Shown: positions 6,565 to 14,106, counted from the first letter of the stretch. The stretch: 17,722 nt of DNA from JAUVYV01 sp964585535 (GCA_964585535.1 CAZPDW010000030.1:1-17722), one strand, 5' to 3'. Notes: generated by a model not told the origin, from the letters alone. Program-made: numbers and translations.

Positions 6565-6858
6565 ATGTACCTTATGCAACGGATTTTTATGCTTGCCGGT
6601 GCCTTCGGCAACTATATCCGCAAAGAGTCCGCATTGCGAAGGGGGCTGCTGCCGCGGGTCGCTGTCGAGCGGGTTCATTCGGTGGGCAACGCCGCCTGCT
6701 CCGGTGCAATGCTGACGTTAGTCAGCTCGCGTTACCGGGATACCGCAAGGAGTTTGCCGGGCGGTTGCTATTTGAGCCGGTTTGCAGTTTGCAGCTTGAC
6801 AGGCCGGCGGTTATTTAGTCCAATGTTGTTCACACGGGCGATTAGCTCAGTTGGTTAG
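6565..6858 (+). pseudogene. C-terminal fragment of a DUF4445/ASKHA (RACo-like) protein
   Basis: The reading frame from the ATG at 6565 contains FMLAGAFGNYIRKESALR, then GLLP, then RVHSVGNAACSGAM, and later RLFSPMLF. This is the conserved C-terminal block of the DUF4445/ASKHA domain of RACo-type proteins, which use ATP to reactivate corrinoid proteins and normally carry an N-terminal 2Fe-2S ferredoxin domain in a polypeptide of roughly 550-650 aa. Only about 90 residues are present. In-frame TGA and TAA lie immediately upstream (6556-6561), so the rest of the gene is missing. The frame has lost its own stop and ends at a TAG inside the tRNA gene. A deletion or integration next to the tRNA is the likely cause. 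The family assignment rests on motifs recalled from memory. Confidence 0.6.
6796..6824 (+). promoter_or_regulatory. Promoter of the tRNA-Val gene
   Basis: A perfect TTGACA (6796-6801) is followed after 17 nt by TCCAAT (6819-6824), 4 of 6 matches to the -10 consensus. The predicted start site, near 6831, is a few nucleotides before the mature tRNA 5' end at 6836, as usual for short tRNA leaders. It lies inside the degraded DUF4445 fragment. Confidence 0.6.
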
Positions 6859-6909
6859 AGCGCACGGATCACACCCGTGAGGTCACTGGTTCGAGTCCAG
6901 TATCGCCCA
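6836..6909 (+). tRNA. tRNA-Val (anticodon CAC)
   Basis: A complete 74-nt cloverleaf. The acceptor stem is GGGCGAT (6836-6842) with ATCGCCC (6902-6908), and A6909 is the discriminator. The D arm is GCTCAGTTGGTTAGAGC (6845-6861). The anticodon stem is CACGG/CCGTG with loop ATCACAC, placing the anticodon CAC at 6870-6872, which reads GTG. The variable loop is AGGTC. The T arm is ACTGG-TTCGAGT-CCAGT (6885-6901). All stems pair fully. The 3' CCA is not encoded and must be added after transcription. Confidence 0.96.
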
Positions 6910-7011
6910 ATGGCATAAGCCGGTTTGGACAACCCGATGTATAACCCTGCTGCCCGGCGCAATGCCTTCGGCGTGCTCAGAGCGCTGCAGGAACTTTACA
7001 AACTTTTTTCA

Positions 7012-7017
7012 AAGGAG
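7012..7017 (+). promoter_or_regulatory. Shine-Dalgarno site AAGGAG deciding the start of the PQQ-like protein
   Basis: AAGGAG at 7012-7017 lies 7 nt before the ATG at 7025. The reading frame is open further upstream (an ATG at 6962), but that start has no such site and would put extra residues in front of the signal peptide. The 7025 start is therefore preferred. Confidence 0.85.
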
Positions 7018-7024
7018 AGCAGAT

Positions 7025-10000
7025 ATGAAACGCGGGATATTGACAGGGCTTTACATTGCATTAGCTTGTCAGCTAATCACGGCTTCGGCGTCAGCGGCCA
7101 CATCTGTCGCCGAGAAAATTGGCGTCAATCGTGGTCTGTGTGTGGTTGTCGGCGATACAAACTGCGAGCTTGCCCTTGATTTAGCCGGGCAAACAGACCT
7201 GCTGATTTATGTCCAGTTGCAATCCGCTGAAGATGTCAAAACGGCTCGCCAAAAGGTTGACGCCGAGGGCTTCTACGGCAGGCGCATCTGGATTGAGCAG
7301 GGGCCTTTGTCGCATATCTACCTTGGCGACAATCTGGCTGACGTACTGGTTGCAGCCGGCGGTGCGGCGCAAAAGATTCCGCAGGCGGAGGCCCTGCGGG
7401 TTTTGTGTCCGCGAGGCAGGGCCTTGCTCGGCGAAAAGGTGCTGACCAAACCGTTCCCGGAGGGTATTGACGACTGGAGTCATCCTTATCACGGTCCGGA
7501 CAACAATCCGCAGTCCAGAGACCAGGTGGCACGTGCGCCATACCTGACACAGTTTCTGGCTGAGCCGTACTACGCGCCGATGACCCAGGTTGCCGTGACT
7601 TCAGCGGGCCGGCTGTTCAAGGCCTTCGGCAACTTAGCGTTCCACGTGCGGGAAGAACACCTGCTCAATTCGCTCGTGGCATTCAACGGCTACAACGGCA
7701 CGATGCTCTGGAGACGACACCTGACGCCTGGCGTGATGATACACCGCAACACGATGATAGCGACGCCCGAGATACTCTACGTCGGCGACGACAAATCGTG
7801 CAAGATGATTGATACTGCGACGGGACGGCTGAAAGGCGAGATTATTCCCGGTGAGGACGCTGCGGGCGGGACGTTCTGGAAATGGATGGCGCTCGAGGAC
7901 GGCGTGCTGTATGCGATGATTGGCGAGCAGGAACAGAAGGACCCCGTCACCCGCCAGCGTCGAAAGGCCCACGGCTGGCCCTGGGACCCGCTGTCAAAGG
8001 GATTCAACCAGCCCAAAAACCCCTGGGGCTTCGGCAGAAACATCCTTGCCATCGACCCGAAGACGAAAAAGGTCCTCTGGCAGTACCACGAGAAGGAGCT
8101 GATTGACGGCAGGGCCGTCTGTATGAAAAACGGCCGGATTTACTTTTATCGACATAGTAATTTTCTCGGCTGTCTCGATGCGAAAAGCGGCGATGTGATT
8201 TGGCGAAAGACACCTGAAAATGCTCCGGAACTGTTCGAGCAGCTCGGCAAGTCCCTGCCGAGGCAGGATTATCGAACGAACTGGCGAACCACCGCATATA
8301 TGAAGTGCAGCGACAAGGCGATTTATTTTGCCGGCCCTACGGTCGATAAGCTGCTGTGCGTCTCAGCCAAAGACGGAAGCATTTTGTGGAAGCATCCCTA
8401 TAACAATTTTCAGTTAGTCCTGCGTGATGAAGGACTGTACGCCATCAGCGGCGAGGTTGACAAATTCCCGAGTATGAAGTTCGACCCGCTTACGGGCGAG
8501 GTGCTTGCCAAACTCGGGACACACCGCAGGGCCTGCGCCCGGCCGGACGGGTCGGTAGATGCCATCTTCTATCGTGCGCTGGGCGGTTCGGTGCGACTCG
8601 ATATCGCAAGTGGTGAGCCCCAGTGGGTATCGCCTATGAGGGCGCAGTGCCAGGACGGCGTTACGATTGCCAACGGGCTGCTGTACTGGTGGCCCTCAAT
8701 CTGCGACTGTCAGAACACGCTATACGGCCTCACATGTCTCGGGCCGGCGGGCGAGTTTGACTTCAGCCAAAAGGCGGGCGAAGAAGAACGACTTGAGATG
8801 GGCGAAGGCGACACAGCCGGGATTGCAGCCCTGCCGGAATCACCGGATGACTGGCCTACGTACAAGGCAAACAATGCCTGCACGGTTACGACCGATGCGG
8901 TGATTTCCAGAAGAAGTACCCGGCTATGGTGGTTCACTCCGAAGGTCGTTTTTACGCCGACGGCGCCTGTTACGGCGGGCGGTCTTGCATTTTTCGGCGG
9001 TTCCGACGGCATCGTGAGGGCGCTGGATATGAAGAGCGGAGAGGCAAAATGGAGGGCCTATACGGGCGGCTGTATCCGATTTTCTCCGACATTCTGGAAG
9101 GGCCGGCTTTTTGTCGGTTCGGGCGACGGCTGGATGTACTGCTTCGAGGCCGGCACCGGGCGAATGCTGTGGCGGTTCAGGGCGGCTCCGGTGGAACGCA
9201 GGATGCCCGTTTACGGATTGATGATGTCAACCTGGCCCGTGGCAACCGATGTCCTTATCGAAGATGGCGTCGCCTATTTTGGCGCCGGCATTGTCAACTA
9301 TGACGGTATACACGTCTATGCGCTCGACGCCGAGACGGGCAGGATAAAATGGCAGAACAATACGTCGGGGCACTTATACGCCGAGGCGCGGACCGGCGTC
9401 AGCGTGCAGGGACATCTGCTTATCAGCGGGGGCAAGCTGTACTTAGCGGGCGGAACGTCCATTTCACCGGCCGAGTATGACATTAAAAACGGCAAATGTC
9501 TAAACGACCCGGCTGTGCTTAAGTTCTGCGGCTCGAGCAGTGCCCGCGGCAGGGATCTTTCCAAGATAGGCGACAGGGTCGCAGTCTGCGGTAAGCCGCT
9601 CTATAGCGACCCCCGCTATCCTGTTTATGACCCGACGGTAACGAGGAAAATGTTTTACACATCGGCGCACGACAGGGATATAATCTGGGTAAACAATAAT
9701 AAAATTATGTGTTTTAACCCAATCGATAGAGAGGCCCTGAACAGCTGTGTGTCAAAGCCGGCAACGAGACCCAGTTTTATGGTAAGCGGCTGGGGCAAAT
9801 TCGATATTACCGATAAGCCGTTGTGGGAATACGATTGTGACGGCAGCATTGCCTTTGCCCGGTGCAGAAACGTGGTACTGTTTGCGGGAACAGACCCGCA
9901 TGGGCCGCCGAGCGTCGAGGCAATCGACATTGACAGCGGCAAAAAGTTCTGGAGGTACGGCATGGCCCTCGAGGGATCACCGCTCGATTGGGGCCTGGCG

Positions 10001-10099
10001 GTTGACCATGCCGGACGCATCGTAGTCGTCCTCGAAGACGGTCAGGTGATGTGCTTCGGTTCCAGAAGCAGGATTGTGGCAATTGCTCGAGAAGATTGA
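7025..10099 (+). CDS. Secreted PQQ-like beta-propeller protein with degenerate methyltransferase-like N-terminal domain
   Basis: A 1,024-aa exported protein. Residues 1-24 form a signal peptide (basic start, hydrophobic core, cleavage after SASA). Residues about 27-150 resemble a class I SAM-methyltransferase domain: GLCVVVGD (38-44), a strand near QTDLLIYVQL, then ARQKVDAEGFYG (74-85) and ADVLVAAGG (105-113). The glycine-rich SAM loop is not preserved, so catalysis is unlikely. The rest is made of PQQ/BamB-type propeller repeats ending in a tryptophan: near 217 (FNGYNGTMLW), 340 (IDPKTKKVLW), 381 (LDAKSGDVIW), 442 (VSAKDGSILW), 663 (LDMKSGEAKW), 704 (FEAGTGRMLW), 763 (LDAETGRIKW) and 963 (IDIDSGKKFW). 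There are no obvious PQQ-dehydrogenase catalytic motifs. The role may be scaffolding, ligand binding or an unknown enzymatic activity. The pseudopilin gene follows after 53 nt. Confidence 0.85.
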   Translation: MKRGILTGLYIALACQLITASASAATSVAEKIGVNRGLCVVVGDTNCELALDLAGQTDLLIYVQLQSAEDVKTARQKVDAEGFYGRRIWIEQGPLSHIYLGDNLADVLVAAGGAAQKIPQAEALRVLCPRGRALLGEKVLTKPFPEGIDDWSHPYHGPDNNPQSRDQVARAPYLTQFLAEPYYAPMTQVAVTSAGRLFKAFGNLAFHVREEHLLNSLVAFNGYNGTMLWRRHLTPGVMIHRNTMIATPEILYVGDDKSCKMIDTATGRLKGEIIPGEDAAGGTFWKWMALEDGVLYAMIGEQEQKDPVTRQRRKAHGWPWDPLSKGFNQPKNPWGFGRNILAIDPKTKKVLWQYHEKELIDGRAVCMKNGRIYFYRHSNFLGCLDAKSGDVIWRKTPENAPELFEQLGKSLPRQDYRTNWRTTAYMKCSDKAIYFAGPTVDKLLCVSAKDGSILWKHPYNNFQLVLRDEGLYAISGEVDKFPSMKFDPLTGEVLAKLGTHRRACARPDGSVDAIFYRALGGSVRLDIASGEPQWVSPMRAQCQDGVTIANGLLYWWPSICDCQNTLYGLTCLGPAGEFDFSQKAGEEERLEMGEGDTAGIAALPESPDDWPTYKANNACTVTTDAVISRRSTRLWWFTPKVVFTPTAPVTAGGLAFFGGSDGIVRALDMKSGEAKWRAYTGGCIRFSPTFWKGRLFVGSGDGWMYCFEAGTGRMLWRFRAAPVERRMPVYGLMMSTWPVATDVLIEDGVAYFGAGIVNYDGIHVYALDAETGRIKWQNNTSGHLYAEARTGVSVQGHLLISGGKLYLAGGTSISPAEYDIKNGKCLNDPAVLKFCGSSSARGRDLSKIGDRVAVCGKPLYSDPRYPVYDPTVTRKMFYTSAHDRDIIWVNNNKIMCFNPIDREALNSCVSKPATRPSFMVSGWGKFDITDKPLWEYDCDGSIAFARCRNVVLFAGTDPHGPPSVEAIDIDSGKKFWRYGMALEGSPLDWGLAVDHAGRIVVVLEDGQVMCFGSRSRIVAIARED

Positions 10100-10131
10100 A
10101 GCGCCGCGACCAATTCGTATTTGCGGATATA

Positions 10132-10149
10132 CAGGATGAGGATGTCCTG
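10132..10149 (+). promoter_or_regulatory. Small hairpin holding the Shine-Dalgarno core of the pseudopilin gene
   Basis: CAGGATG (10132-10138) can pair with TGTCCTG (10143-10149), five Watson-Crick and two G-U pairs, around the tetraloop AGGA. The loop is the core of the likely ribosome binding site (GAGGA, 10138-10142) for the ATG at 10153. It may present or mask the site. This is inferred from pairing only. Confidence 0.3.
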
Positions 10150-10152
10150 GTG

Positions 10153-10881
10153 ATGTCGAATCGTCTTGAAAAAGCGTTTACGCTGGTTGAGCTGCTGGTC
10201 GTCATCAGCGTAATGGGGCTGCTGATGGCGATACTTGTCCCCGTTCTGGGCAAGGCAAGGTTCCGTGCAAACGAGGCGGTCTGCGCCAGCAATCTGCGTC
10301 AGATTAACATTGCTTTGACGGTCTGTTCGCAGGACGACGCACACGGCCGGTTCCCGCTCGAGCCGACCGAGCACAATCCGCACCGGTCCCTGCTGGACAA
10401 GCTGAATGCCTACAAGGACGAAAGACTCCTCAAGGCATTTTATTGTCCGCAGGCAAAGATGATGGAAAGGTATGCTCAAAGCCCCGAGGGCCAGCCGCAA
10501 GGGGCGACGGACTCGGTAATAGATACACCCGAAAACAGGCAGGCAGGCAATGTAACTTATATATACTGGAGCTTTAAGAAGAACAAATGCCTCGGTGGCG
10601 GCAAGGCGACGCCGGAGAATTCCTGGAGAGACCCGCGTTACTTTTACCCGCGACAGCTCAAGTCAACCGGCATTAAATGGCTTGCCGAGGCATACGACGA
10701 AAAACATCCGAGGCCGAGGGCATCTTTGAGTGAACGATGGGTCATCAGCGATTTTTTTCGCAAAAAGGCAATTTTTCCGCACGGCCGGAAGGCGGGCAAA
10801 AGGGAAGGCGGAGTCAACGTGGCATTTCTGGACGGCCACACTCATATTGTGCTCAAAAGGCCGAGGGATAGCTGGCGGTAA
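10153..10881 (+). CDS. Type II secretion-type pseudopilin with prepilin N-terminal methylation/cleavage motif
   Basis: A 242-aa protein starting MSNRLEKAFTLVELLVVISV. The prepilin peptidase site is A8|F9 with the conserved glutamate at mature position 5 (E13). The residue before the cut is Ala, not the usual Gly. The hydrophobic helix spans about 9-32. The C-terminal domain ends with GGVNVAFLDGHTHIV, which is the DG(H) tail of the planctomycetal 'prepilin-type processing-associated H-X9-DG' proteins. Here the upstream histidine (FPHGRK) is 16 residues from DG, not 9. The open frame begins at 10051, but that would put charged residues before the leader; the ATG at 10153, with GAGGA 10 nt upstream, is preferred. 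Such proteins are abundant in Planctomycetota and their assembly partners are mostly unknown. Confidence 0.82.
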   Translation: MSNRLEKAFTLVELLVVISVMGLLMAILVPVLGKARFRANEAVCASNLRQINIALTVCSQDDAHGRFPLEPTEHNPHRSLLDKLNAYKDERLLKAFYCPQAKMMERYAQSPEGQPQGATDSVIDTPENRQAGNVTYIYWSFKKNKCLGGGKATPENSWRDPRYFYPRQLKSTGIKWLAEAYDEKHPRPRASLSERWVISDFFRKKAIFPHGRKAGKREGGVNVAFLDGHTHIVLKRPRDSWR

Positions 10882-10920
10882 GCATCGGTTTTGTGCCGGG
10901 TTTAATGCCTCGAGCAGCAA

Positions 10921-12129
10921 ATGGAGATTAAATCGAAACCCAATACTATGCCGGTTGTGAGAATATGTGTAGTGATTGTCGCCATATTCATGGGGTGTCT
11001 GCTGCGAAGCGGCGTCGCCCTGGGCTGCAGGTACAACGTCCGCGAGAGCGGCTTTGTTTATTTAGGCGCCAAGCCCTATTACCTGTGGTACTACGTCGAT
11101 AGTAATAGCTCCGCCGATGAAATTGCGATGATAAAGCGGGCGGCCGGCGATATTCTGGCCGACAGCAGCATTCGCCCGGAGGTTGTAGATACCGCAACTG
11201 AAAAAAACCATCCTGCGATGAAGCACTTAGCCGCTCTCGATGTATTGGCTCGACTGCGTTTGCTGCTGGTTTCGCCCCGCGAGATGACGATGAGGGTTAG
11301 CATACCCGCTGCGGGCGGCGATTTTAAGAGCCGTCTTCGTACAGTCCTGGCCCGGCTTGTCCGCTCGGATGTGCGTGATGAAATCCTGTACAAGGCGGTA
11401 AAAAACTACGCCGTCGTCCTGCTCATCGAAGGCGCCGACAACGCCGCCAATACCGCCGCTGTGGCTGCGATTGACAATGCCATTGCCACCATAGGCCGGC
11501 AGATGAAGTTTATGCCGAAGTCCATCGCAAATCCGCCGGTTGTCGTCAAGCTCGAAGCCGGCCGGGGCGAAACCGAAAAAATACTGCTGTGGTCGCTCGG
11601 CATACCGGCAGGCGAATTCAACAAAACTTATGCGGCGGTATTCTATGGCAGGGCACGATGGATAGGCCCGCTGCTTGAGGGCGATGAAATTACCGAAGAT
11701 ACGGTCTATAATATTCTTTCGGTCGTTGGCGCCGACTGCGAGTGCGGGCTTGACCGCGAACTCATAAGAGGAGTGATACTTCCCGTCAAATGGAACGATG
11801 AGATAATCGCTCTGGCCGCAAAGGATTTAGGTTTTGACCCTGAAAATCCGATGGTAAAAATTGAGGTAAGCCAGATATTAAAGGCAAATTCCTCTATGTA
11901 CCCGGCCGTACCCGCCGGATACAGCGTTGAGCAGCGCGACGCCGAGCTTCGTAAAAGGATTCCCGACCTGCCGATACCCTTTGTTGAGGACACCGCCGGC
12001 GCCGGGCCGGTCCTTGCTGAGTCGTCAACTGTTCCGGCCGGGCCGTTCTATATTATTGCCATACTGAGCATTCTGGTTATAGCTCTCGGCCTGTTTGTTC
12101 TAATCCGGGCTATCAGAAAGAATCAATGA
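10921..12129 (+). CDS. Unrecognised exported, C-terminally anchored protein with a CxC motif; partner of the ABC genes
   Basis: A 402-aa protein I cannot assign to a family. Residues about 11-35 form a signal peptide or N-terminal anchor; the GVALGC at 31-36 is only a poor lipobox. The following CRYNVRESGFVYLGAKPYYLWYYV (split at 36-46 and 47-59) looks like the mature N-terminus. The body is mixed alpha/beta. ADCECGLDRE (271-280) holds a CxC pair (C273, C275) after a hydrophobic strand (TVYNILSVVG), reminiscent of a thioredoxin-like active-site edge but not provably so. A single helix at about 375-396, followed by RAIRKNQ, anchors the C-terminus with a short cytoplasmic tail. Its stop overlaps the permease start in ATGA, which implies obligate co-expression. 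No clear Shine-Dalgarno precedes the ATG at 10921, and an in-frame ATG at 10948 is possible. A likely role is as extracytoplasmic partner of the transporter. Confidence 0.75.
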   Translation: MEIKSKPNTMPVVRICVVIVAIFMGCLLRSGVALGCRYNVRESGFVYLGAKPYYLWYYVDSNSSADEIAMIKRAAGDILADSSIRPEVVDTATEKNHPAMKHLAALDVLARLRLLLVSPREMTMRVSIPAAGGDFKSRLRTVLARLVRSDVRDEILYKAVKNYAVVLLIEGADNAANTAAVAAIDNAIATIGRQMKFMPKSIANPPVVVKLEAGRGETEKILLWSLGIPAGEFNKTYAAVFYGRARWIGPLLEGDEITEDTVYNILSVVGADCECGLDRELIRGVILPVKWNDEIIALAAKDLGFDPENPMVKIEVSQILKANSSMYPAVPAGYSVEQRDAELRKRIPDLPIPFVEDTAGAGPVLAESSTVPAGPFYIIAILSILVIALGLFVLIRAIRKNQ

Positions 12130-13274
12130 AGATATTGAATCTCATATTCAAAGAAATATCTCACAGAAAAACGAACTTTGTCCTCGCGGTTTTGGCGGTG
12201 GCGGCGGCGGCGGCTTTGTACGTTTGGTTTCGCACAGCAGCGAAGGCCAGCGAGCGAGAGACCGCCCGGCTGATGCTTTCTATGGGGTACAACCTGCGCA
12301 TTCTGCCGGAACATACTGACCTGAGCCGGTTTTTCCTGACCGGCCTGCCCGACAAGACTATGCCCGAAAGCTACCTGCAGAAACTCGCCTCTCAGCGCGG
12401 TTTTTCGTACAACCATTTGTTAGCGACTTTACAGAAAGAGATTACCTACGATGGGATGGATGTTGTCCTGACGGGCCTGGCGCCGGAAATTTGCCCGCCG
12501 GGGCAAAAAAGGCCGCCGATGCTCTACCAAATCGAGCCGTCAGCCGCACATATCGGATACCGGATAGCCCGCGGGGGCAAACTAAATAAAGGCGATACCA
12601 TCGAGCTGCTCGGCAAAAAGCTGACCGTGGCCGACTGCCTCAGGGAACAGGGCGGTATCGACGACATCCGAATCCAGTGCTCCTTAGGAGATGTTCAGGA
12701 TATGCTGAAGCTGCCCGGCCGGATAAGCGAAATCAGGGCGGTTGACTGTTTCTGTTTTGCTGCGAGTTCCGAGCCGTTAAGGGTGCTGAGAGAGCAGATT
12801 TTGTTTCTTCTGCCGGATACAATCGTCATCCAGAGCAGGGCCATCGCCGGCGCCCGCGCCCGCCAGAGACAGATGGTCAGGAATATGTTCGCCGTCATCC
12901 TGCCGATTGTGGTGATTGCCTGCGGAGTCTGGATTGGGGCACTTGCTATGATGAACGTTCGCGACAGGGAAAAGGAAATAGGCATTATGCGGGCGCTCGG
13001 GTACGGCTCGCCCGGCATCTCGCTGCTGTTTTTGGGCAGGGCGGTAATCATCGGCCTGGCAGGGGCGGGGCTGGGCTTTTTGCTCGGTTCGGGCGTTGCC
13101 CTGTGGTTTGGCCCCGGCATTTTCAAAATCACAGCGGCGACAACCGTGAAGCCCGAATTGACATCGCTGGTCTGGCTGCTCATCTTCGCACCGGTCCTGG
13201 CGGCGGTAGCCGGTTTTATCCCCGCTATGCTCGCCGTTACCCTTGACCCCGCCGTAACTCTGAGAGAGGATTAA
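12126..13274 (+). CDS. ABC transporter permease, FtsX/MacB type
   Basis: A 382-aa membrane protein. One helix (about 18-35) is followed by a large extracytoplasmic domain (about 40-245) of MacB_PCD type, then three helices (about 253-276, 302-328 and 345-370) forming the FtsX domain. VRDREKEIGIMRALGYG (278-294) is the conserved cytoplasmic coupling segment, and the C-terminus DPAVTLRED matches the usual end of the family. This 4-helix layout is that of MacB, LolC/E and related mechanotransmission transporters, which drive work outside the membrane rather than carrying solutes through it. The ATG at 12126 overlaps the preceding stop, and the ATPase gene follows after 2 nt. Confidence 0.9.
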   Translation: MKILNLIFKEISHRKTNFVLAVLAVAAAAALYVWFRTAAKASERETARLMLSMGYNLRILPEHTDLSRFFLTGLPDKTMPESYLQKLASQRGFSYNHLLATLQKEITYDGMDVVLTGLAPEICPPGQKRPPMLYQIEPSAAHIGYRIARGGKLNKGDTIELLGKKLTVADCLREQGGIDDIRIQCSLGDVQDMLKLPGRISEIRAVDCFCFAASSEPLRVLREQILFLLPDTIVIQSRAIAGARARQRQMVRNMFAVILPIVVIACGVWIGALAMMNVRDREKEIGIMRALGYGSPGISLLFLGRAVIIGLAGAGLGFLLGSGVALWFGPGIFKITAATTVKPELTSLVWLLIFAPVLAAVAGFIPAMLAVTLDPAVTLRED

Positions 13275-13276
13275 AA

Positions 13277-13945
13277 GTGATTGTCCTTGAAAACGTGACG
13301 AAGACTTACCGCACGCGCTCGGGCGCCGTTAAGGCACTGGATGATGTGAGCTTGCGGATAGAAAAAGGCGAGTTTATTGTTGTTCGGGGGCCCAGCGGAA
13401 GCGGAAAAACAACCCTGCTTATGACGATGGCCGGTATGCTTCGGCCGACCGGCGGCAGTGTCGCCGTCGATGGGAAAATGCTCTACGAGCTCGGCGCAGG
13501 CCGGAGAGCTCGCCTGCGAGCAAAGACGTTCGGCTTCGTCTTCCAGATGTTTCACCTGATAGCTTATCTGAACGTCATAGACAATGTCGTTTTCGCAGCA
13601 GGCCCGGCCGGTACAAAAGACGGCAGGCAACGCGCACAGCGACTGCTCAGACAAATCGGCCTGGATGGACGGGCCTTGCACAAGCCGTCGGCCCTGAGCG
13701 CCGGTGAAAAACAGCGAACCGCAATTGCAAGAGCGCTTCTTAACGACCCCAAGGTTTTGCTTGCGGACGAACCGACCGGCAATCTTGACTTTGAAAATGC
13801 CGCCGCGATGTTGGGTTATCTTCACGATTATCATCTCCGCGGCGGAACCGTCATTATCGCCACCCACAGAAAAGAGGCACAAGAGCTTGCCGGGCGAACA
13901 CTTTATATGCAAAACGGCTCACTCGCCAGCCGCACCGCCGGGTGA
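13277..13945 (+). CDS. ABC transporter ATP-binding protein, LolD/MacB type
   Basis: A 222-aa cytoplasmic ATPase that should power the permease encoded just upstream. It has Walker A GPSGSGKT (38-45), a Q-loop at Q90 (GFVFQMFHL), signature LSAGEKQR (140-147, the usual LSGGQ changed to LSAGE), Walker B VLLADEPTGNLD (160-171) and the switch histidine H197 (IIATHR). EPTGNLD and the size place it in the MacB/LolD/FtsE-like branch. The start is a GTG at 13277, 7 nt after GAGAGGA (13263-13269), inside the permease 3' end. All catalytic residues look intact. Confidence 0.93.
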   Translation: MIVLENVTKTYRTRSGAVKALDDVSLRIEKGEFIVVRGPSGSGKTTLLMTMAGMLRPTGGSVAVDGKMLYELGAGRRARLRAKTFGFVFQMFHLIAYLNVIDNVVFAAGPAGTKDGRQRAQRLLRQIGLDGRALHKPSALSAGEKQRTAIARALLNDPKVLLADEPTGNLDFENAAAMLGYLHDYHLRGGTVIIATHRKEAQELAGRTLYMQNGSLASRTAG

Positions 13946-14005
13946 ATCCGTCGGTTCGCACTGCGCCGGCGGCCCTCGATGCCCGCCCGCCAGAGCAAAC
14001 ATGCT

Positions 14006-14053
14006 CAAGCCCTCCGCCGCCAATCGCGATGTCCCCAAAAAAGGGCTTGTTTT
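14006..14053 (+). terminator. Possible intrinsic terminator after the ABC operon
   Basis: CAAGCCCT (14006-14013) and AGGGCTTG (14042-14049) are perfect 8-bp reverse complements and are followed directly by TTTT (14050-14053). The 28-nt loop is longer than normal for an intrinsic terminator. It lies about 60 nt after the ATPase stop, and its right arm overlaps the promoter candidate that follows. Confidence 0.4.
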
Positions 14054-14075
14054 ACGAAGCGCAATCTGTTAAAAT
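14047..14075 (+). promoter_or_regulatory. Sigma70-type promoter upstream of the lamin-tail/CotH gene
   Basis: TTGTTT (14047-14052) and TAAAAT (14070-14075) are separated by 17 nt, the optimal spacing. They match 4 of 6 and 5 of 6 consensus bases. The predicted start site is near 14082, about 25 nt before the ATG at 14107. The surrounding sequence is unusually AT-rich for this window. Confidence 0.5.
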
Positions 14076-14106
14076 AAATGAGATATTGTGGTGGGTGTTG
14101 AAAAAT

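Noticed and set aside
6555..6818. Second plus-strand frame across the DUF4445 fragment, considered as a frameshifted continuation
   Set aside because: The 6565 frame alone reads through to RLFSPMLF, the expected end of the domain, so no frameshift is needed.
6925..6945. TTGGAC/TATAAC pair upstream of the PQQ-like gene, considered as a promoter
   Set aside because: The spacer is only 9 nt, too short for a sigma70 promoter.
10536..10550. AGGC tetramer run inside the pseudopilin gene
   Set aside because: Only about three units, in frame and coding an ordinary RQAGN stretch. Too short to be meaningful.
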